A stretch of 64,000 nt of DNA from the NCBI RefSeq assembly GCF_020379485.1, contig NC_063448.1, positions 45,703,218 through 45,767,217 of the forward strand, in the 5' to 3' direction. The stretch is from Brassica napus. Taxonomy: Eukaryota; Streptophyta; Magnoliopsida; Brassicales; Brassicaceae. The notes beneath the pieces were generated by a model. It did not search any database and was not told where the DNA came from. It saw only the letters and a list, made by a program, of their open reading frames with translations. Numbering within the stretch: position 1 is the stretch's first letter; every line of letters starts with the position of its first letter. Positions 11,930 through 23,492 of this stretch are shown here, in pieces. The position numbers and the translations under genes are program-made.

Positions 11930-12760
11930 ATGTCATTTCACATGTTTAAAATGATCACCCACGGTAAGGAGCATTAAAGAAAACATAACATTCAAGATGC
12001 AAAGAAACTACTACCACCATCTCTAGTCTTCCAGACATGTTAAATCTACAAGAGATACATCTATTTCATAAAATGAGAAACCTTATAGTAGATGCAAGCA
12101 CCAAACTAAAGAGAATACTATAAGTTGATCTACGACTCCAAGATCCATCTATCTTACAAGATGAGAAACCTTATAGCTCTTACAAGATGAGAAACCTTAT
12201 AGCTCATACAAGCACCAAACTAACGAGAATACTAACACTGTACATGTTTAGAACGATCATTCAGCGTTAGGAGGAGTATTGACACAAAAACAGAAACATT
12301 TGAAATTCAATGAAACTACCCCCAGAATCTGCAGGAGTCTCTCACCTACTTTTGATCTACAAGATACATCCATTTCACAAAATTAGAAACCTTATAATAC
12401 ATGCAATAGAGATTACACAAAAACAGAAACATTCGAAATTCAATGAAATTAGCACCACAAATCTGCAGGAGGCTCTCACTTACTACAAGATACATCCATT
12501 TCACAAAATGAGAGACCTTATAATGCATACAAGCACCAAACTATAAAGAGTTTTATTAACACTATTTTTAGAATGATCAGTGAAGCTTATGAGTATAAAA
12601 CAAAACAGAAACCTTCGAAATTTAAGAAAACTACCACCACAATATGGAGGAGTCTCTCACCTACTTTTGATCTACAAGAGCTGGAAGATACATTCATTTG
12701 AAAAAATTAAGAGACCTTATAATACATGCAATAGAGATTACAAACACTGAAAACACAAAA
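11930..12760. repeat. Degenerate tandem repeat region
   Basis: Blocks recur several times in the same orientation: ACAAGATACATCCATTTCAC, GAGAAACCTTATAG, ATGCAAGCACCAAACTAA, AACAGAAACATTCGAAATTC and GGAGTCTCTCACCTACTTTT. Clear copies of the AACAGAAAC-type block lie near 12290, 12422 and 12603, so the period is irregular (about 130-180 bp). Short ORFs here are produced by the repeats. Confidence 0.65.
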
Positions 12761-13010
12761 AAGAAATACTCCAAAATCAAAGTAGAAAATCTACCTGTTC
12801 ATCAATGGATATGTTAGCAATTAATTTTCTAGAATCTCACGGATGCTAGCTAAACCAATGATAGAAATATTGACTAGTCAGCTTAAATGGAGCTTAGAGA
12901 TTCATTTCCAGTTTCTTTAGTTTATGTATATATATATATCACTTAACTTTGAAAATTTTCATAAGTAAAAAATCCCAATTTACAAGAGCAAAGTCAAGAA
13001 AAGCATATAC

Positions 13011-15932
13011 CTGAGAAGCCTTTGCCTCAATGAGGATATGAGCAGTTTCCGAAGCACAAACCTGAACAGATGAAACTAATCTTTACTTCATGTTTGTGTC
13101 TCCTTCTTGTGATTTTCATAATTTTACCAAATAAATTACAAACAAGTTTGAAATGCACATACGGACATACCTGTCAAAGAAATCTGCTACACTTGAAATC
13201 TTCTATGAGTCTCTAACAATTTGAAGTAGCACATACATACCTGCAAAATTCAGAATTAATCAGTCTCTGCTTCACTTAAATGCCTCATTCTTACCTTGTG
13301 AATTTTTACGTTGTGAGTGGTAAAGTAATGAATGTGTTATACATTCATAGTCTTTTTCTTAGAACTTTCTTTACGACACTGATCAATTTTTTCTTAACAC
13401 TATTTGAGAACTTTTTCAAGGCTCGGATAGTAAAGTACCGAATCAGTTTCCAGTTCATAGTCTCTGTCTTAAGACTTGGTTTAAGCCATTGGTCGTTTTC
13501 CATCCAACAAGCCAAAAACCGACATGTAGTCGTTGTCTAAATACTTTGCCAAGGCTTGTGGTGAAGTAAGGAGTCTGTTTTTGATTCATATAACCTGTCT
13601 TAAACTCTTTTTCAGCTTTTGGTCCTTCTCTGTCTAGCTGTTATTATGACTATTGTTTGTGTAAGACTTTTCTAAGCCGCAGGTAGTTTTTTCCATCCAA
13701 CAAGTAGTAGTTGGTTTGTGTGCAATTAAACCGGTGGTCGTGTTTTGCCATCCACTGTTAGTCGTTTTTACATCCAATTCATACTCTTCATCTTGAAGAC
13801 TTTTCATAAGCTGTGTGTAGAAAGAAACTCAATTTTTGGTCTATTACTCTCTGTCTTAAGACTTGGTTTAAGCTGTTGGTAGTCTTTCCCAGCAATCAAG
13901 TCAAAACCAACTCAATGTTTGTTTCATACTCTCTGTCTTAAGACTTGGCTGTGTGTAGCAAGAATCTCAAAGTCTTTGTCTAAAAACTTTTCATAAGCCG
14001 TGGGTAGTCTTTGTCTAAAAACTTTTCATAAGCCGTGGGTAGTCTTTGTCTGAAAACATTCTTTAAGACTATTCTCATAGAGCTGTTATTGGCCAGATTC
14101 AGTCTTTGTCTAAAGACTTTACATAAGCTGTATGTAGCAAGAATCTCAAAGTCTTTGTCTATAAACTTTTCATAAGCCGTGGGTAGTCTTTGTCTGAAAA
14201 CATTCTTTAAGCCGTGGGTATCGTCAAGCAATAATTCTGTTTGGCGTAAAGACTTCCATAAACCCGTGGGTAGCCGTAGTATTGACTTCCATAAAGACTC
14301 TTCTCATAGAGCTGTTATTGGCCAGATTCAGTCTTTGTCTAAAGACTTTACATAAGCTGTGTGTAGCAAGAATCTCAAAGTCTTTGTCTAAAAACTTTTC
14401 ATAAGCCGTGGGTAGTCTTTTTTTTTGGTAAAACCGTGGGTAGTCTTTGTCTGAAAACATTCTTTAAGCCGTGGGTAACTGTAGTATTGACTTCCATAAA
14501 GACTCTTCTCATAGAGCTGTTATTGGCCAGATTCAGTCTTTGTCTAAAGACTTTACATAAGCTGTGTGTAGCAAGAATCTCAAAGTCTTTGTCTAAAAAC
14601 TTTTCATAAGCCGTGGGTAGTCTTTGTCTGAAAACATTCTTTAAGCCTCTTCATCAACTCATGGACTTTGTTTAAAGACTTTATAAGCCGTGGGTAACTC
14701 ATAGTCTATGTCTAAAGACTTTACGGTGTACAGTTGGTTGGTCGTTTTATCCATCCCAACATTCAGAGTCTTTTTGTGTCTAAAGACCTTTTTGCAAGCC
14801 ACGGGACATTTGATCCAACCAAACATTCATTCATAGTCTTTGTCTGCCTAAAGACATTTTTTTGCAAGCCACGGGTCGTTTGATCCAGCCAACCTTTGTC
14901 TAAAAACTTTTCTTAAGCCGTTTGTTGTGTTTTGTAAGCCGTGGGTAACAAAATTCTGTCATACTTTCCATCATTTACTTAGACATGCACTACCACCAAC
15001 CAAACCAACCAATAGAGTTGTTGGGGCCATGATTTCAAACTTTTCTCAGGGTCTAGGCTTCACGCAACAGTGGGACAATCCCCAAATAAGAATCTGACAA
15101 AACACTATTAGATTAGTGTCTGCCTATGATCTTCTTTGGGGTTTAATAACAACCAAACTTGGAAACAAAACAGTAGAAGAGAAAGTAAAAGAGCTTAACT
15201 GTTTTACTGCTGCTACTTCTTTGCCTCCAAGATCCGATCTTATCTTCAATTGTTTCAGTGACTCTATCCAGAGGTATGATGTAATGGAATCTGTCAGCGA
15301 TGGTTTCTCCACACAAACATACTACTGTAAACAAAACAAAAAAGAGAGGAAATATTACTTGTATGATGAAAACAGGTGAAAGAATAAAACTTGGAACTCA
15401 AAAAAAAATCTCTGTTAATTCCCTATGTCTATTCGTCATGAACACAATCGTTCAATCTGTAATCCTTTACTCTCACAAATAAGATATTAAGGAATCAACA
15501 ATGGTGCTAGCACTAAGAAAGAAACCAAATAGATTCGAACGTATGTGTATAAGTATCTACCTCTATTCACTTTATATAATCGATCTTTAAGTCCCGATAT
15601 AGAAGATAATATCCATAACTAAAACACCAAATTAAAGCACAATCACGCTTTACAAATAGATCAAACTCTAGCGTAAGACAGAGAAGTACCTCAACGAGGG
15701 TTTCACGAGTGAGTCAAGCGTTTCCCTTGTAGATTCAAACATCACTGCAACAAATAAATAACGAACGATTTAGGAATCTTGAAACCCTAAAGCAAAATCG
15801 CTAAGAGGATTACGGATCGCATCGCGAACTCCAAACAAGAAAACAACGGAACAAAAGCAAATTCAGGATCTACAGATTACATAAATCGAAAAGGAAACTT
15901 ATTGATTTAAGAATCTCACCAGTTCCCCACAT
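13011..15932 (-). other. Possible minus-strand spliced transcription unit
   Basis: A GA-rich tract (15953-15971) and leader-like DNA precede an ATG at 15932. Exon 1 (15932-15920, MWGT) has a GTGAGA donor; exon 2 (15744-15690) has a strong TTTGTTGCAG acceptor and a GTACTT donor, and the frame stays open across the join (MFESTRETLDSLVKPSLR). About 2.6 kb further on, 13061-13011 is a 51-bp block with good splice sites and an open frame (VCASETAHILIEAKASQ). I do not recognise the product, and linking these exons is inference. Alternatives are a degenerate gene or a non-coding transcript. The interval between exons 2 and the third block is filled by a minisatellite. Confidence 0.3.
13330..14950. 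repeat. Minisatellite built on an AGTCTTTGTCTAAA-type core
   Basis: Short units such as AGTCTTTGTCTAAAAACTTT and CATAAGCCGTGGGTAG recur dozens of times. A higher-order unit that includes AGCTGTTATTGGCCAGATTC repeats at 14081, 14310 and 14515 (spacing 229 and 205 bp). The left part (13330-13980) is more diverged than the right part, indicating older and newer amplification. Minus-strand ORFs over it are repeat artefacts. Confidence 0.8.
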
Positions 15933-15952
15933 GTACAATTCCTCGAAGAAGG

Positions 15953-15971
15953 GAGAGAGAGAGAGAGAGAC
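15953..15971. repeat. GA microsatellite
   Basis: A run of GA dinucleotides directly upstream of the possible minus-strand gene. On the minus strand it is a CT-rich leader, common in plant 5' untranslated regions. Confidence 0.7.
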
Positions 15972-16229
15972 CTCCTCTGCTTTTATTATGTATCGTTGCG
16001 TCTTTTGTTAGCAATAATTTTCTAACGGATACATTTACGGTTTACTAACAAATTACGATCAAACACCAAAACCGAACCGGTTTAAGATCCATCAGATACT
16101 TTAATTAGGACGGTCCTGCTTTCCCATCAACTGTCCGACATATTAGATGGGCTTCAGTAAAGCCAATTAATTCAAATTTCAAAATCGAGAAATAGGATAC
16201 CAAAACAAAAAGCATATAATTGGCTAATC

Positions 16230-16260
<31 letters not shown>

Positions 16261-16560
16261 GAGGGAGTTTTTACTCTCTCCTAATCCTATCCACGTCATC
16301 AGTTTTACTTATTTACGTGGGATCCACATAACCAAGCTTTCCATCACGTTTCGAGTGCTGTGTTTTTTTTGTGTGGCTTTTACGTGAACTCCTCAGCCCA
16401 TTAGTGATCCAAGTTTAAACATAAGCCTAGATACCTGCTGAAGCCCATTTATAACTTTCCACAGATAGACCCAAATAAACCCGGTAATCGATTAGGTTCA
16501 CCTGCGTATTCAGATCACAGTACTCTTATGAAACTCTTCATCTCCCCCTATCTCTTGATC
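15972..16560. other. Intergenic DNA with TA microsatellite
   Basis: Contains a (TA)n run at about 16228-16254. I see no gene. Site II-like GGCCCA/TGGGCT motifs are scattered (for example 16148 and 16395) and could belong to promoters on either side. Confidence 0.4.
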
Positions 16561-18370
16561 TCATGCCTCTTTACTCATTCCATCAATACCTTAAGCGTTT
16601 CAAAACCTCTAACATTGATTTCAGTATAAAGAGTCAATGCCAGAATCTGGAATCGAACATCTCAGTCGCCTCATCTTTTACTCAACTGTCGAAAATGCCT
16701 TTCTCCGTTTTTGTTTCCATCCAATCTGCTGTTATGAACTCCACATACGATGATCTTTGCCTTGGCTGTTATTCTAAGGTGATTTGTTGGCCACCTCTTC
16801 CGCTTCTGGGATTTATTGAATTCATGCCTTGTCCTACTTGATGAAAAGGTAACATCATCTTTAACTTAACATCAAATATTTGTAACATGGCTGCTTGGTA
16901 ATCGCTAAACAATTGGTTTTAAAAGTTTCCGTCATCCAAGGCTTCATCCCCGCTCCTCATGCCAATCAGTACTGTCAAACTTTACGATTGCCAAAGTTGA
17001 TGGATTCGAAGTTTGTGGGTGAACGAATATGTACAAGTGTCTGGATCACCCTTTCTTCTTCTGGTTCATTCCGACAATAACTATTGCTGAAGTGCTCCGG
17101 TCATCTCTAAGCTCTTGTAAACTGATTGTCTTTTTCACTGAGACATGTAAGGCCAATACTCACCCTTTCCAAGTTTTCATGCTTATATCCCTTTATTCCT
17201 ATTTCAAATAAATTATATAATCCTACTACAGTTCAGTCGTGGTGTATTTTTCATTGTGGATGTTAATCAAATTCCCTGCAAGTATAGAACTTGCATACAT
17301 GCATCTTATTTTATAACAACATCTAACCCACACTCGGCCTTCTGTTGGTAACATGTATCCTAACTCCACACCGGCCACCAAATTTTATTTTGGCACCACC
17401 ATTCCCGCCATTGAATTGTTTCTCAGCAGGTTCATTATAAGTCTTAGAGAAAATCAGCTAAACTTTCATTTTCCTCAGCTAAACTATCATTTTCCTCACT
17501 TTCTTACAGAGGCTTGCATGCTAAACTCTAAACACTTCTACTTTATGTTGGAAAATTTATATTAAATATATGTGTTTGTTACTCTTTTTAAAACATATGC
17601 TGACCCACATATTGGGAGTTGCAGCAGCAGAGGTATTCCCACGTTTTGAGACCATTGGAGAGATTCAGAAGAAAAAAAACAACTTGCCTCAATTGGAGAA
17701 CTTCACATGTACCTCCAAGTCCAATGCTCAGGTTGCTATTACTCTGTCATCCTATTTTGTGAACACTATATGACTGAAAAATGTCCCAACGAATATTCAC
17801 TCAGTTCTCTTCATTAAAACCCATGAAGCTGATATCCTTTTAAGGCTTGAATCATCGGTGTCCTCCAGGAAAAATGGCTGGTCTTACGTTGCTTGCACAG
17901 CTGCAGGGAATTGGAAAAATCTGGGACGTCGCTCCGGTGCATCAGGTACGAAATACTCATACTCACTCAGGACTAAAACAATACAAAAGTTTCAATAAAC
18001 ATTTTCACTATGACGCACTTTTTTCCAGGTTCTGTTTCGAGTTGGCTGTTGACGATAGCCACAACAGTGCTACATTTGTGGTGCTCTACTTCTAGACATA
18101 AATGACCGAACATACCAAGAAAGAAGCACTCACCCCAGCACTCCATTCATCTTGCAGTTTTTAAATGGTCAAGGTTGCTCTCATTATAACACGGAGCTTA
18201 AACCTATGACAGACTAATGGTGGTGGCGGGTCCAGAGCTACCAAGATGCCTAGAAGAACTAGTTGTGGAAGCAATGTGTGTTCCAAATTCGCGTCACGCC
18301 TCACAATTACACACCCAACTTCCGAACCTTCACTGTCTCTGCAAGCACTGAAAATGTGGTCCTCAACACT
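16561..18370 (+). pseudogene. Degenerate OB-fold (DUF223/RPA-like) nucleic-acid-binding gene
   Basis: Several exon-like pieces in order resemble plant DUF223/RPA1-like proteins: about 17620-17730 (PRFETIGEIQ then ENFTCTSKSNAQ), 17815-17948 (ESSVSSRKNGWSYVACTA, the start of the zinc-ribbon OB domain) and 18027-18150 (RFCFELAVDDSHNSATFVV followed by EHTKKEALT). The piece after FVV runs into in-frame TAG and TAA codons, and the second cysteine pair of the zinc ribbon is altered, so the gene is dead. The part from 16561 to 17600 is too diverged to align by eye. Such genes occur as host families and as Helitron cargo; no Helitron ends were found here. It has no counterpart in the Arabidopsis region. 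Confidence 0.6.
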
Positions 18371-19356
18371 CAGTCAGAGGTTGGCTAAACTAAGTTTTAA
18401 TTTAATTTAAGTTGGCACTTTTTGTAAAAGAGTCAGGCAGTATCATCAAACTAATAAAAACCTACACATATTCTTTTAGTTACAGAAATTGCAGGGAGAA
18501 ACAGTTCATACCGACAACTAGAAACAAGAAGAAATAATGTATGCTAGCTCTTTAGTTACGTTACGAGTCGCAGACCAAACTCTTAAAACTATTTCATTTT
18601 CAAGACTTATTATTAGTTAGGCTTCCTATGCTTGCGGCCCATAACCAATAACTTATTTAATTGGTAAAAGAACCTTTGATATCAACACACGAACCAATCT
18701 ACAAAACTTCATCAGTAACTAAACAAAACTCAACACATGATATTCTGTCAAATACACGTCCGTAACTAAAACCTTCACAATCGACTCTTTACAACACAAC
18801 AGCCCCAAACAACAATTGCTAAGTCCCTCACCGTCATCTACTACCGGAAACAAAAAAGCAAACTCAAAAATTTCAAAGCCCGCGCTTGCGTAACAATTAG
18901 TCAACCTAAGATGTACAAAAGGAGTCACAATAGTATTGGTGATTGTTTACACTGTCTGTGTTATGTGTTTAACCCAATGTTTTTAACTTACTGCATCAAA
19001 ACATGTGCAGAAAGTAAACTTATGCTGAACTAAACATAGCGTGAACATCGATGCTCTTAGCATCCATATTGCTCTGTTCGGATTTCCTTAAATTCGTTCT
19101 TGAAACTATTTTGTATAGTTAACAAGTCCATAAATAAGACAAAGTCTAATAAATATTAAAAACATGTACCATTATCATTACCACAAAAACATACAAAATA
19201 TACAATATATTCCTCCGTATGGATATGCACATGTATCGAAAATATATCCCACCTCAAAGAAGACCAACCATGTTAACTGCTTTTCCTACACGGAACATCC
19301 ACAACAGCAACAAACTACCCCCCAGATCATAACCATCCGTCAACCCTCTTCATATA
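18371..19356. other. Intergenic DNA without a recognisable gene
   Basis: AT-rich sequence with only short ORFs that have no recognisable content. The region ends at the target duplication of the hAT-type element. Confidence 0.4.
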
Positions 19357-19755
19357 CTATGTAGCACGGGGACGTCTATTTAGGTGCCGTACCGGTACCG
19401 GAAACATTTCGGGGACGGGTACTTCACGGGTACAACACTGGTACGGCTTGGGGACGGTTAGAGAACATAGCTATGAGTAAGACTAGTTTTCACGGGACAT
19501 AATGTTTGTGCAATTGTTATTAAACTGTCACTGTTATCTTGCTTCTAATTTTAGTTGGCAAAATAGACATATTATAGTAAATTATATCTAATTATGTTAG
19601 ATTCACTATATAAATTTATTTATTTTTATAAATATTTTATATTTTTTACTAGTATATATTTGCCGTACCCGTACCCATAGTTTTTAAATTTTCCCGTTTC
19701 CCGTCCCCGCTTCCGTCCCCGTTTCTGTCCCCGTATCCGTCCCGGTGCATCATAG
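19357..19755. mobile_element. Non-autonomous hAT-type element, 399 bp
   Basis: Flanked by a perfect 8-bp direct repeat TTCATATA (19349-19356 and 19756-19763). The ends form an imperfect inverted repeat: CTATGTAGCACGGGGACG at the left and CTATGATGCACCGGGACG read inward from the right. The subterminal zones are packed with GGGGACGG, GGTACGG and their complements (CCGTCCCC), around an AT-rich centre. An 8-bp target duplication and dense subterminal repeats are hAT hallmarks. No coding capacity. Confidence 0.8.
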
Positions 19756-19819
19756 TTCATATACAAATATCGAAACTAAACAACCCAAGATAAAACAGCG
19801 ACTACATCTCCGGGCTATG

Positions 19820-21590
19820 TGAAAGGCCCCGACCCGGTTTCCCTTCCGCCGGTTCGTCCTCAGTTCGCTTGCCCCGACCCAAACTGGCCCTTTACGAAAT
19901 ATTCCCTTTAAATACGATTTTTAACCAGTTTTCCTCTAAGAGGTTCAGTTCAGTACACAGGGTTCACTAAGTCTAATCCAACAACGTAGCAGTCTACTAG
20001 TAATCGCAGCATAATAAACATGTACCTTACTGCCTCGGTACTTTGTTATCTGATAATCCATCCATACATTCCTTCCTTTCGGTCTTCCTGCTTCCCATCC
20101 GTCTTATCCAGCCAGCTCGATCTGATACTTAACCGAATCCCCTTGTTCCTTAGTCACTCATCCAACCATCCCCACGTGACAAGTAAACAGAAGAAACGGC
20201 TTGGTCTCCGACCAGCCATCCAGTACAGGCAGTACGCCAGTCTTGCTAGCGTTCCAGAACCAGTCACTGATCAAGCCTAGATCAGTCCGTCCAAACTCGG
20301 CCTTACCGGCCTTTATCCAGTCAGTAACCATACGCATCAGTAAACTCGTGCCTCATGCCAGACGATCCTCATCAGTACGTTACCCCATCGTTCCTCCAGT
20401 CCTTGGTTCCACTTCACTCGCTCCCGTACGTCCGCGACTAGATCGCTATCTATCCCATTCTACCCAGTCCGTACTAGAACTGGTACGGTTTACGCCCAGA
20501 CTCGGTCTCACTGTCCTGCGATCAAACTCAGACCCACATATCTCGATCATAATCCATTCATCGTTTAGTATCCAGACGGTCTGCCGATTGAACATGAACC
20601 ACCAGTACACGGCGCCGATCTGCACAGACTAAGCCGACAAACTCTGTTCTGTGGCTTGCGCACGGACCCACGGTCAGTATCCGCCGTATACCTCAGTAAC
20701 CCGACCCGTTCCATCATTCAGTACGCGACTTGCCTTCAACGACTCAGACTACGCCGCACGCACCATCGCTCTATAGCCGGATAGTCAGATTAGGACCCGA
20801 TCGGCCCTTCTCTGCGCACTTCATTCCTCTCCGTGCTTCTCTCTATTTTTCTCTGTATATTTCTCTCCCCAACCGTGTCCAGAAAAGATCCATCTTTCTG
20901 ATTCCTAAAAATCAGATTAAAGCAGTGGTTGGACGGTTTCCACCCCAAAACCGTCCGTCCACAACCGCTCTCGCGCCCCTTCAGTCCGTAACCGTCCTAG
21001 ACGGTTTCTCCCTCGGCCAACTGCCTTGTCAGTTTCTCCATAACTCATGCAGTTCCAACTGCTCTATAACCGCCTTAGCGGTTTATGTCTCAACCATCCC
21101 AGTCGGTTAGGTGTACAGGAACTGCTCTGGAACTACTCCTGTAACCGGCCTGGTAAACTATTCCGAAACTGCTTAGTAACCGGCCTGGTAAACTATTCCG
21201 AAACTGCTTAGTAACCGTTCTGGTAACCGCCTTGTAACCGCTTCGCTAACTGCTTACTAACCGCTCCAGTAATCACTCAGTAACCACCTCGGATAACCGT
21301 TCCCATCAGTTTCCTTAGCTTTCCAGTACACGTTCAACTCAGTACATGTTCCCCAACAGAACGTATATCCAGTCAGTACTTACATAGACTACTGATCTCG
21401 GAAGACAAGTCCAGCTGCCTTGTCTGAATCCATCCAGCTTAGTCTGACAAGCTCAACTGCTATGTTCGGACTGACAGTATCGTCTTAACCTGACTAATAC
21501 TATCCTGATGACATGTCCAACATGTTTGTCCCGTCTGATCAGTCCGACCTTGGACTGATCCAGTTCAGACTGCGAAACGGGGATGCTACA
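19820..21590. mobile_element. Solo LTR of an LTR retrotransposon, 1771 bp
   Basis: The block begins TGAAAGGCCCC and ends GGATGCTACA (TG...CA), and is flanked by a perfect 5-bp direct repeat CTATG (19815-19819 and 21591-21595). It is clearly more GC-rich than its surroundings and contains no gag or pol, so it is best read as a solo LTR left by intra-element recombination. Length suits a Ty3/gypsy LTR, but family and orientation are not determined. Short ORFs inside (for example 20201-20632) are probably not genes. Confidence 0.75.
21120..21300. repeat. Short tandem repeats inside the solo LTR
   Basis: A unit of about 42 bp containing GTAACCGGCCTGGTAAACTA and TTCCGAAACTGCTTA is repeated twice almost exactly at about 21138-21215, followed by diverged GTAACCG-type units to about 21300. 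Confidence 0.7.
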
Positions 21591-21675
21591 CTATGCCCCT
21601 AGTTTTTTAGAATGACGTGGACATGCTAACATACGACTACAAGAATTTAGAGTAAAAATGCAGTAAATATTTATT

Positions 21676-23492
21676 TTACACCGACTGTCTCTGCAATAAC
21701 TCAAAAGCTTTGGCAAGAACCGGCTTGAACCGGTTTATATCAACGGTCACGTTCTGCCCTACCAAATAGGCCGACTTGAACGCCGTCCACCCGCGTTTCG
21801 CAACCGCCGATGGATCTCTAACGACCTCGTGATCGCGGCCGTACTGCCGCACAAGCGAGCTCTCCTCCGCCTCGATCTTGTACTCCAAATACGTCAGGTT
21901 CATCCCCTTCGCCGGCCTTCCGAAATCCGTCTCCGCCAGCCACTCGAATCCACCGATCGGAAGAATCTGAAACACCACCGCGTTCTCCGGCAAGAACACC
22001 ATGTTTGTAAGCCCCGCGCCGTGAACGCCGAGCATCACGTCGCACGAGTTCACCGTCTCCGCGAAACTCGCGACGCCTGTGTTCGCTTCCGCCACCACGA
22101 CTTCGAATCCGATTTCTCCCGCCGCGTTCGCGATCTCGTCGGTGTTCGTGAAGGCTCGCGATCTGGCTCTGGATATAATCAGGATCCGTGGCCTCCGCCG
22201 CAGACTTTCTCCGGTACTCACGGCGGCGTTTCTCAGCGAGTAAGTGTCTCTTAGGAACCTCCGGAAATCGGACATGGAATACTCGGAATGGGAAGGATCG
22301 ATCGTCAGCTCTTTGAAGTACTCTGGATGGCGATTGAGACCGACGACGACGGTGGTGAAACAGTGCGTTTCATCTTCTCCGTCGATGTAAATCAGTTCGT
22401 AGTTCGAGAGACTCCTCAGTATCTCCTTAAATTTGTTGATCCACGGTTGATTCTTGTTCGTCACGAGGAACCGGACTTCTCCGTTGAATCTACGCGCCGT
22501 CGTGAAAAGAGGGACCACGACGTCGGTGAAATCGTGGAAGTTGTTCATCGTGTAGCCTCCGAGAGAGAAAACAATCGCCGGAACGCTGTGATTCCTAACG
22601 CATCGCGATGAGAAATTAGCGTTCTCTAAATGGTCAGCGTTTTGTGTTAATTTCACCGTCCATTCTCTAACGCGATTCATGGCCACAAGGTCACCTTTTC
22701 GCGCGTAAGGTCTCATTTGCCACGTGGAATTTCCCGAAAACGCAGATGTGATCGCCGCAAGAATCGTCGCGGATTTACCGTGGACCCTTACGTCGCCGTT
22801 TAACTCGCATATCTCTGTTCTTGATTGCTTCTTACATTTTACCGTTTCCTCCATTTTATTACCGTCTGAAAGTTCACGAAAAGAAAAAAAACCATATTCA
22901 TAATCATGAAAATACGTAGAAATTGATGAAAACGATTAAAAAACAAAGAGAAAAGTTAAGAATGTGAACCTGAAACAGATTGTTCATTGGAGATTGAAGT
23001 GGGTGTAGTACAGTTAAACAAATCAAGATAATTCTTGGGCAAGCTTGTGTCGTTGCAAACACTTAGCTTGTCATCTTCAGAACTGGTTAAGCTCTGCGTA
23101 TTTGTAGCGTTTGATGTAATGTTATTTTGAGTCGTCGGGATAATGAGAGACTCAGAAGCTCCAGATGTTGTTGTATAGTTGCTGTTAAACGCTTGCGATT
23201 TATGCGTTTCTGTTACTCTCAGTATCCTTAGACCAGTGTCCACTGATAATTGCGTTTCCACTGAAGAAAGAAGACGTTAGTTAATTGCTGTTTCCGCGTT
23301 TTCTGGCGCTTTGAAAGCGTTGTAAAGGGACTTACTGGTTGGTAATGGGTTGAGATAAGATTTAAAGATGGTGCAAAGAGTGAAGACGAAGAAAAGAGAG
23401 GCAATGAAAGCTCCATAGCCAAGTCTCTTCTGCTCGTTTTTGCTAAAGCTACGAGCAAGTATTGTATGGTAAAGAAGATCCTTCTCTTTCAT
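21676..23492 (-). CDS. GT61 family glycosyltransferase (copy A, At3g18170/18180-like)
   Basis: Three exons, 23492-23336, 23260-22970 and 22865-21676, sum to 1638 nt, 545 residues. A short cytosolic basic N terminus ([12 protein letters not shown]) is followed by one membrane segment (about residues 25-44, [15 protein letters not shown]), a Ser/Thr/Asn-rich stem encoded by exon 2, and the catalytic DUF563 domain in exon 3, the layout of a type II Golgi protein. The signature [16 protein letters not shown] starts at residue 430. GT61 enzymes transfer xylose or arabinose, mainly to xylan or N-glycans; donor and acceptor of this clade member are not deducible here. It is a tandem paralogue of the gene at 31763-33524, with the same intron phases. 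The frame is open and the gene appears functional. Confidence 0.93.

Noticed and set aside
13980..14460. Minus-strand ORFs with repeated KVFRQRL / PTAYEKFLDKD peptides as a repeat protein
   Set aside because: The peptide repeats arise from the minisatellite, which is also repeated in non-coding phase; no start context or conserved domain.
18719..18928. 69-codon minus-strand ORF
   Set aside because: No conserved motif, splice context or flanking coding signal.
20020..21110. ORFs of 86-143 codons between 20020 and 21110
   Set aside because: They lie inside the solo LTR and have no recognisable domain; length is explained by the higher GC content.
21818..22611. Other-frame ORFs over the two GT61 genes, Arg-rich in both copies
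   Set aside because: They mirror the GT61 coding sequence; similarity between the two copies follows from the gene duplication.
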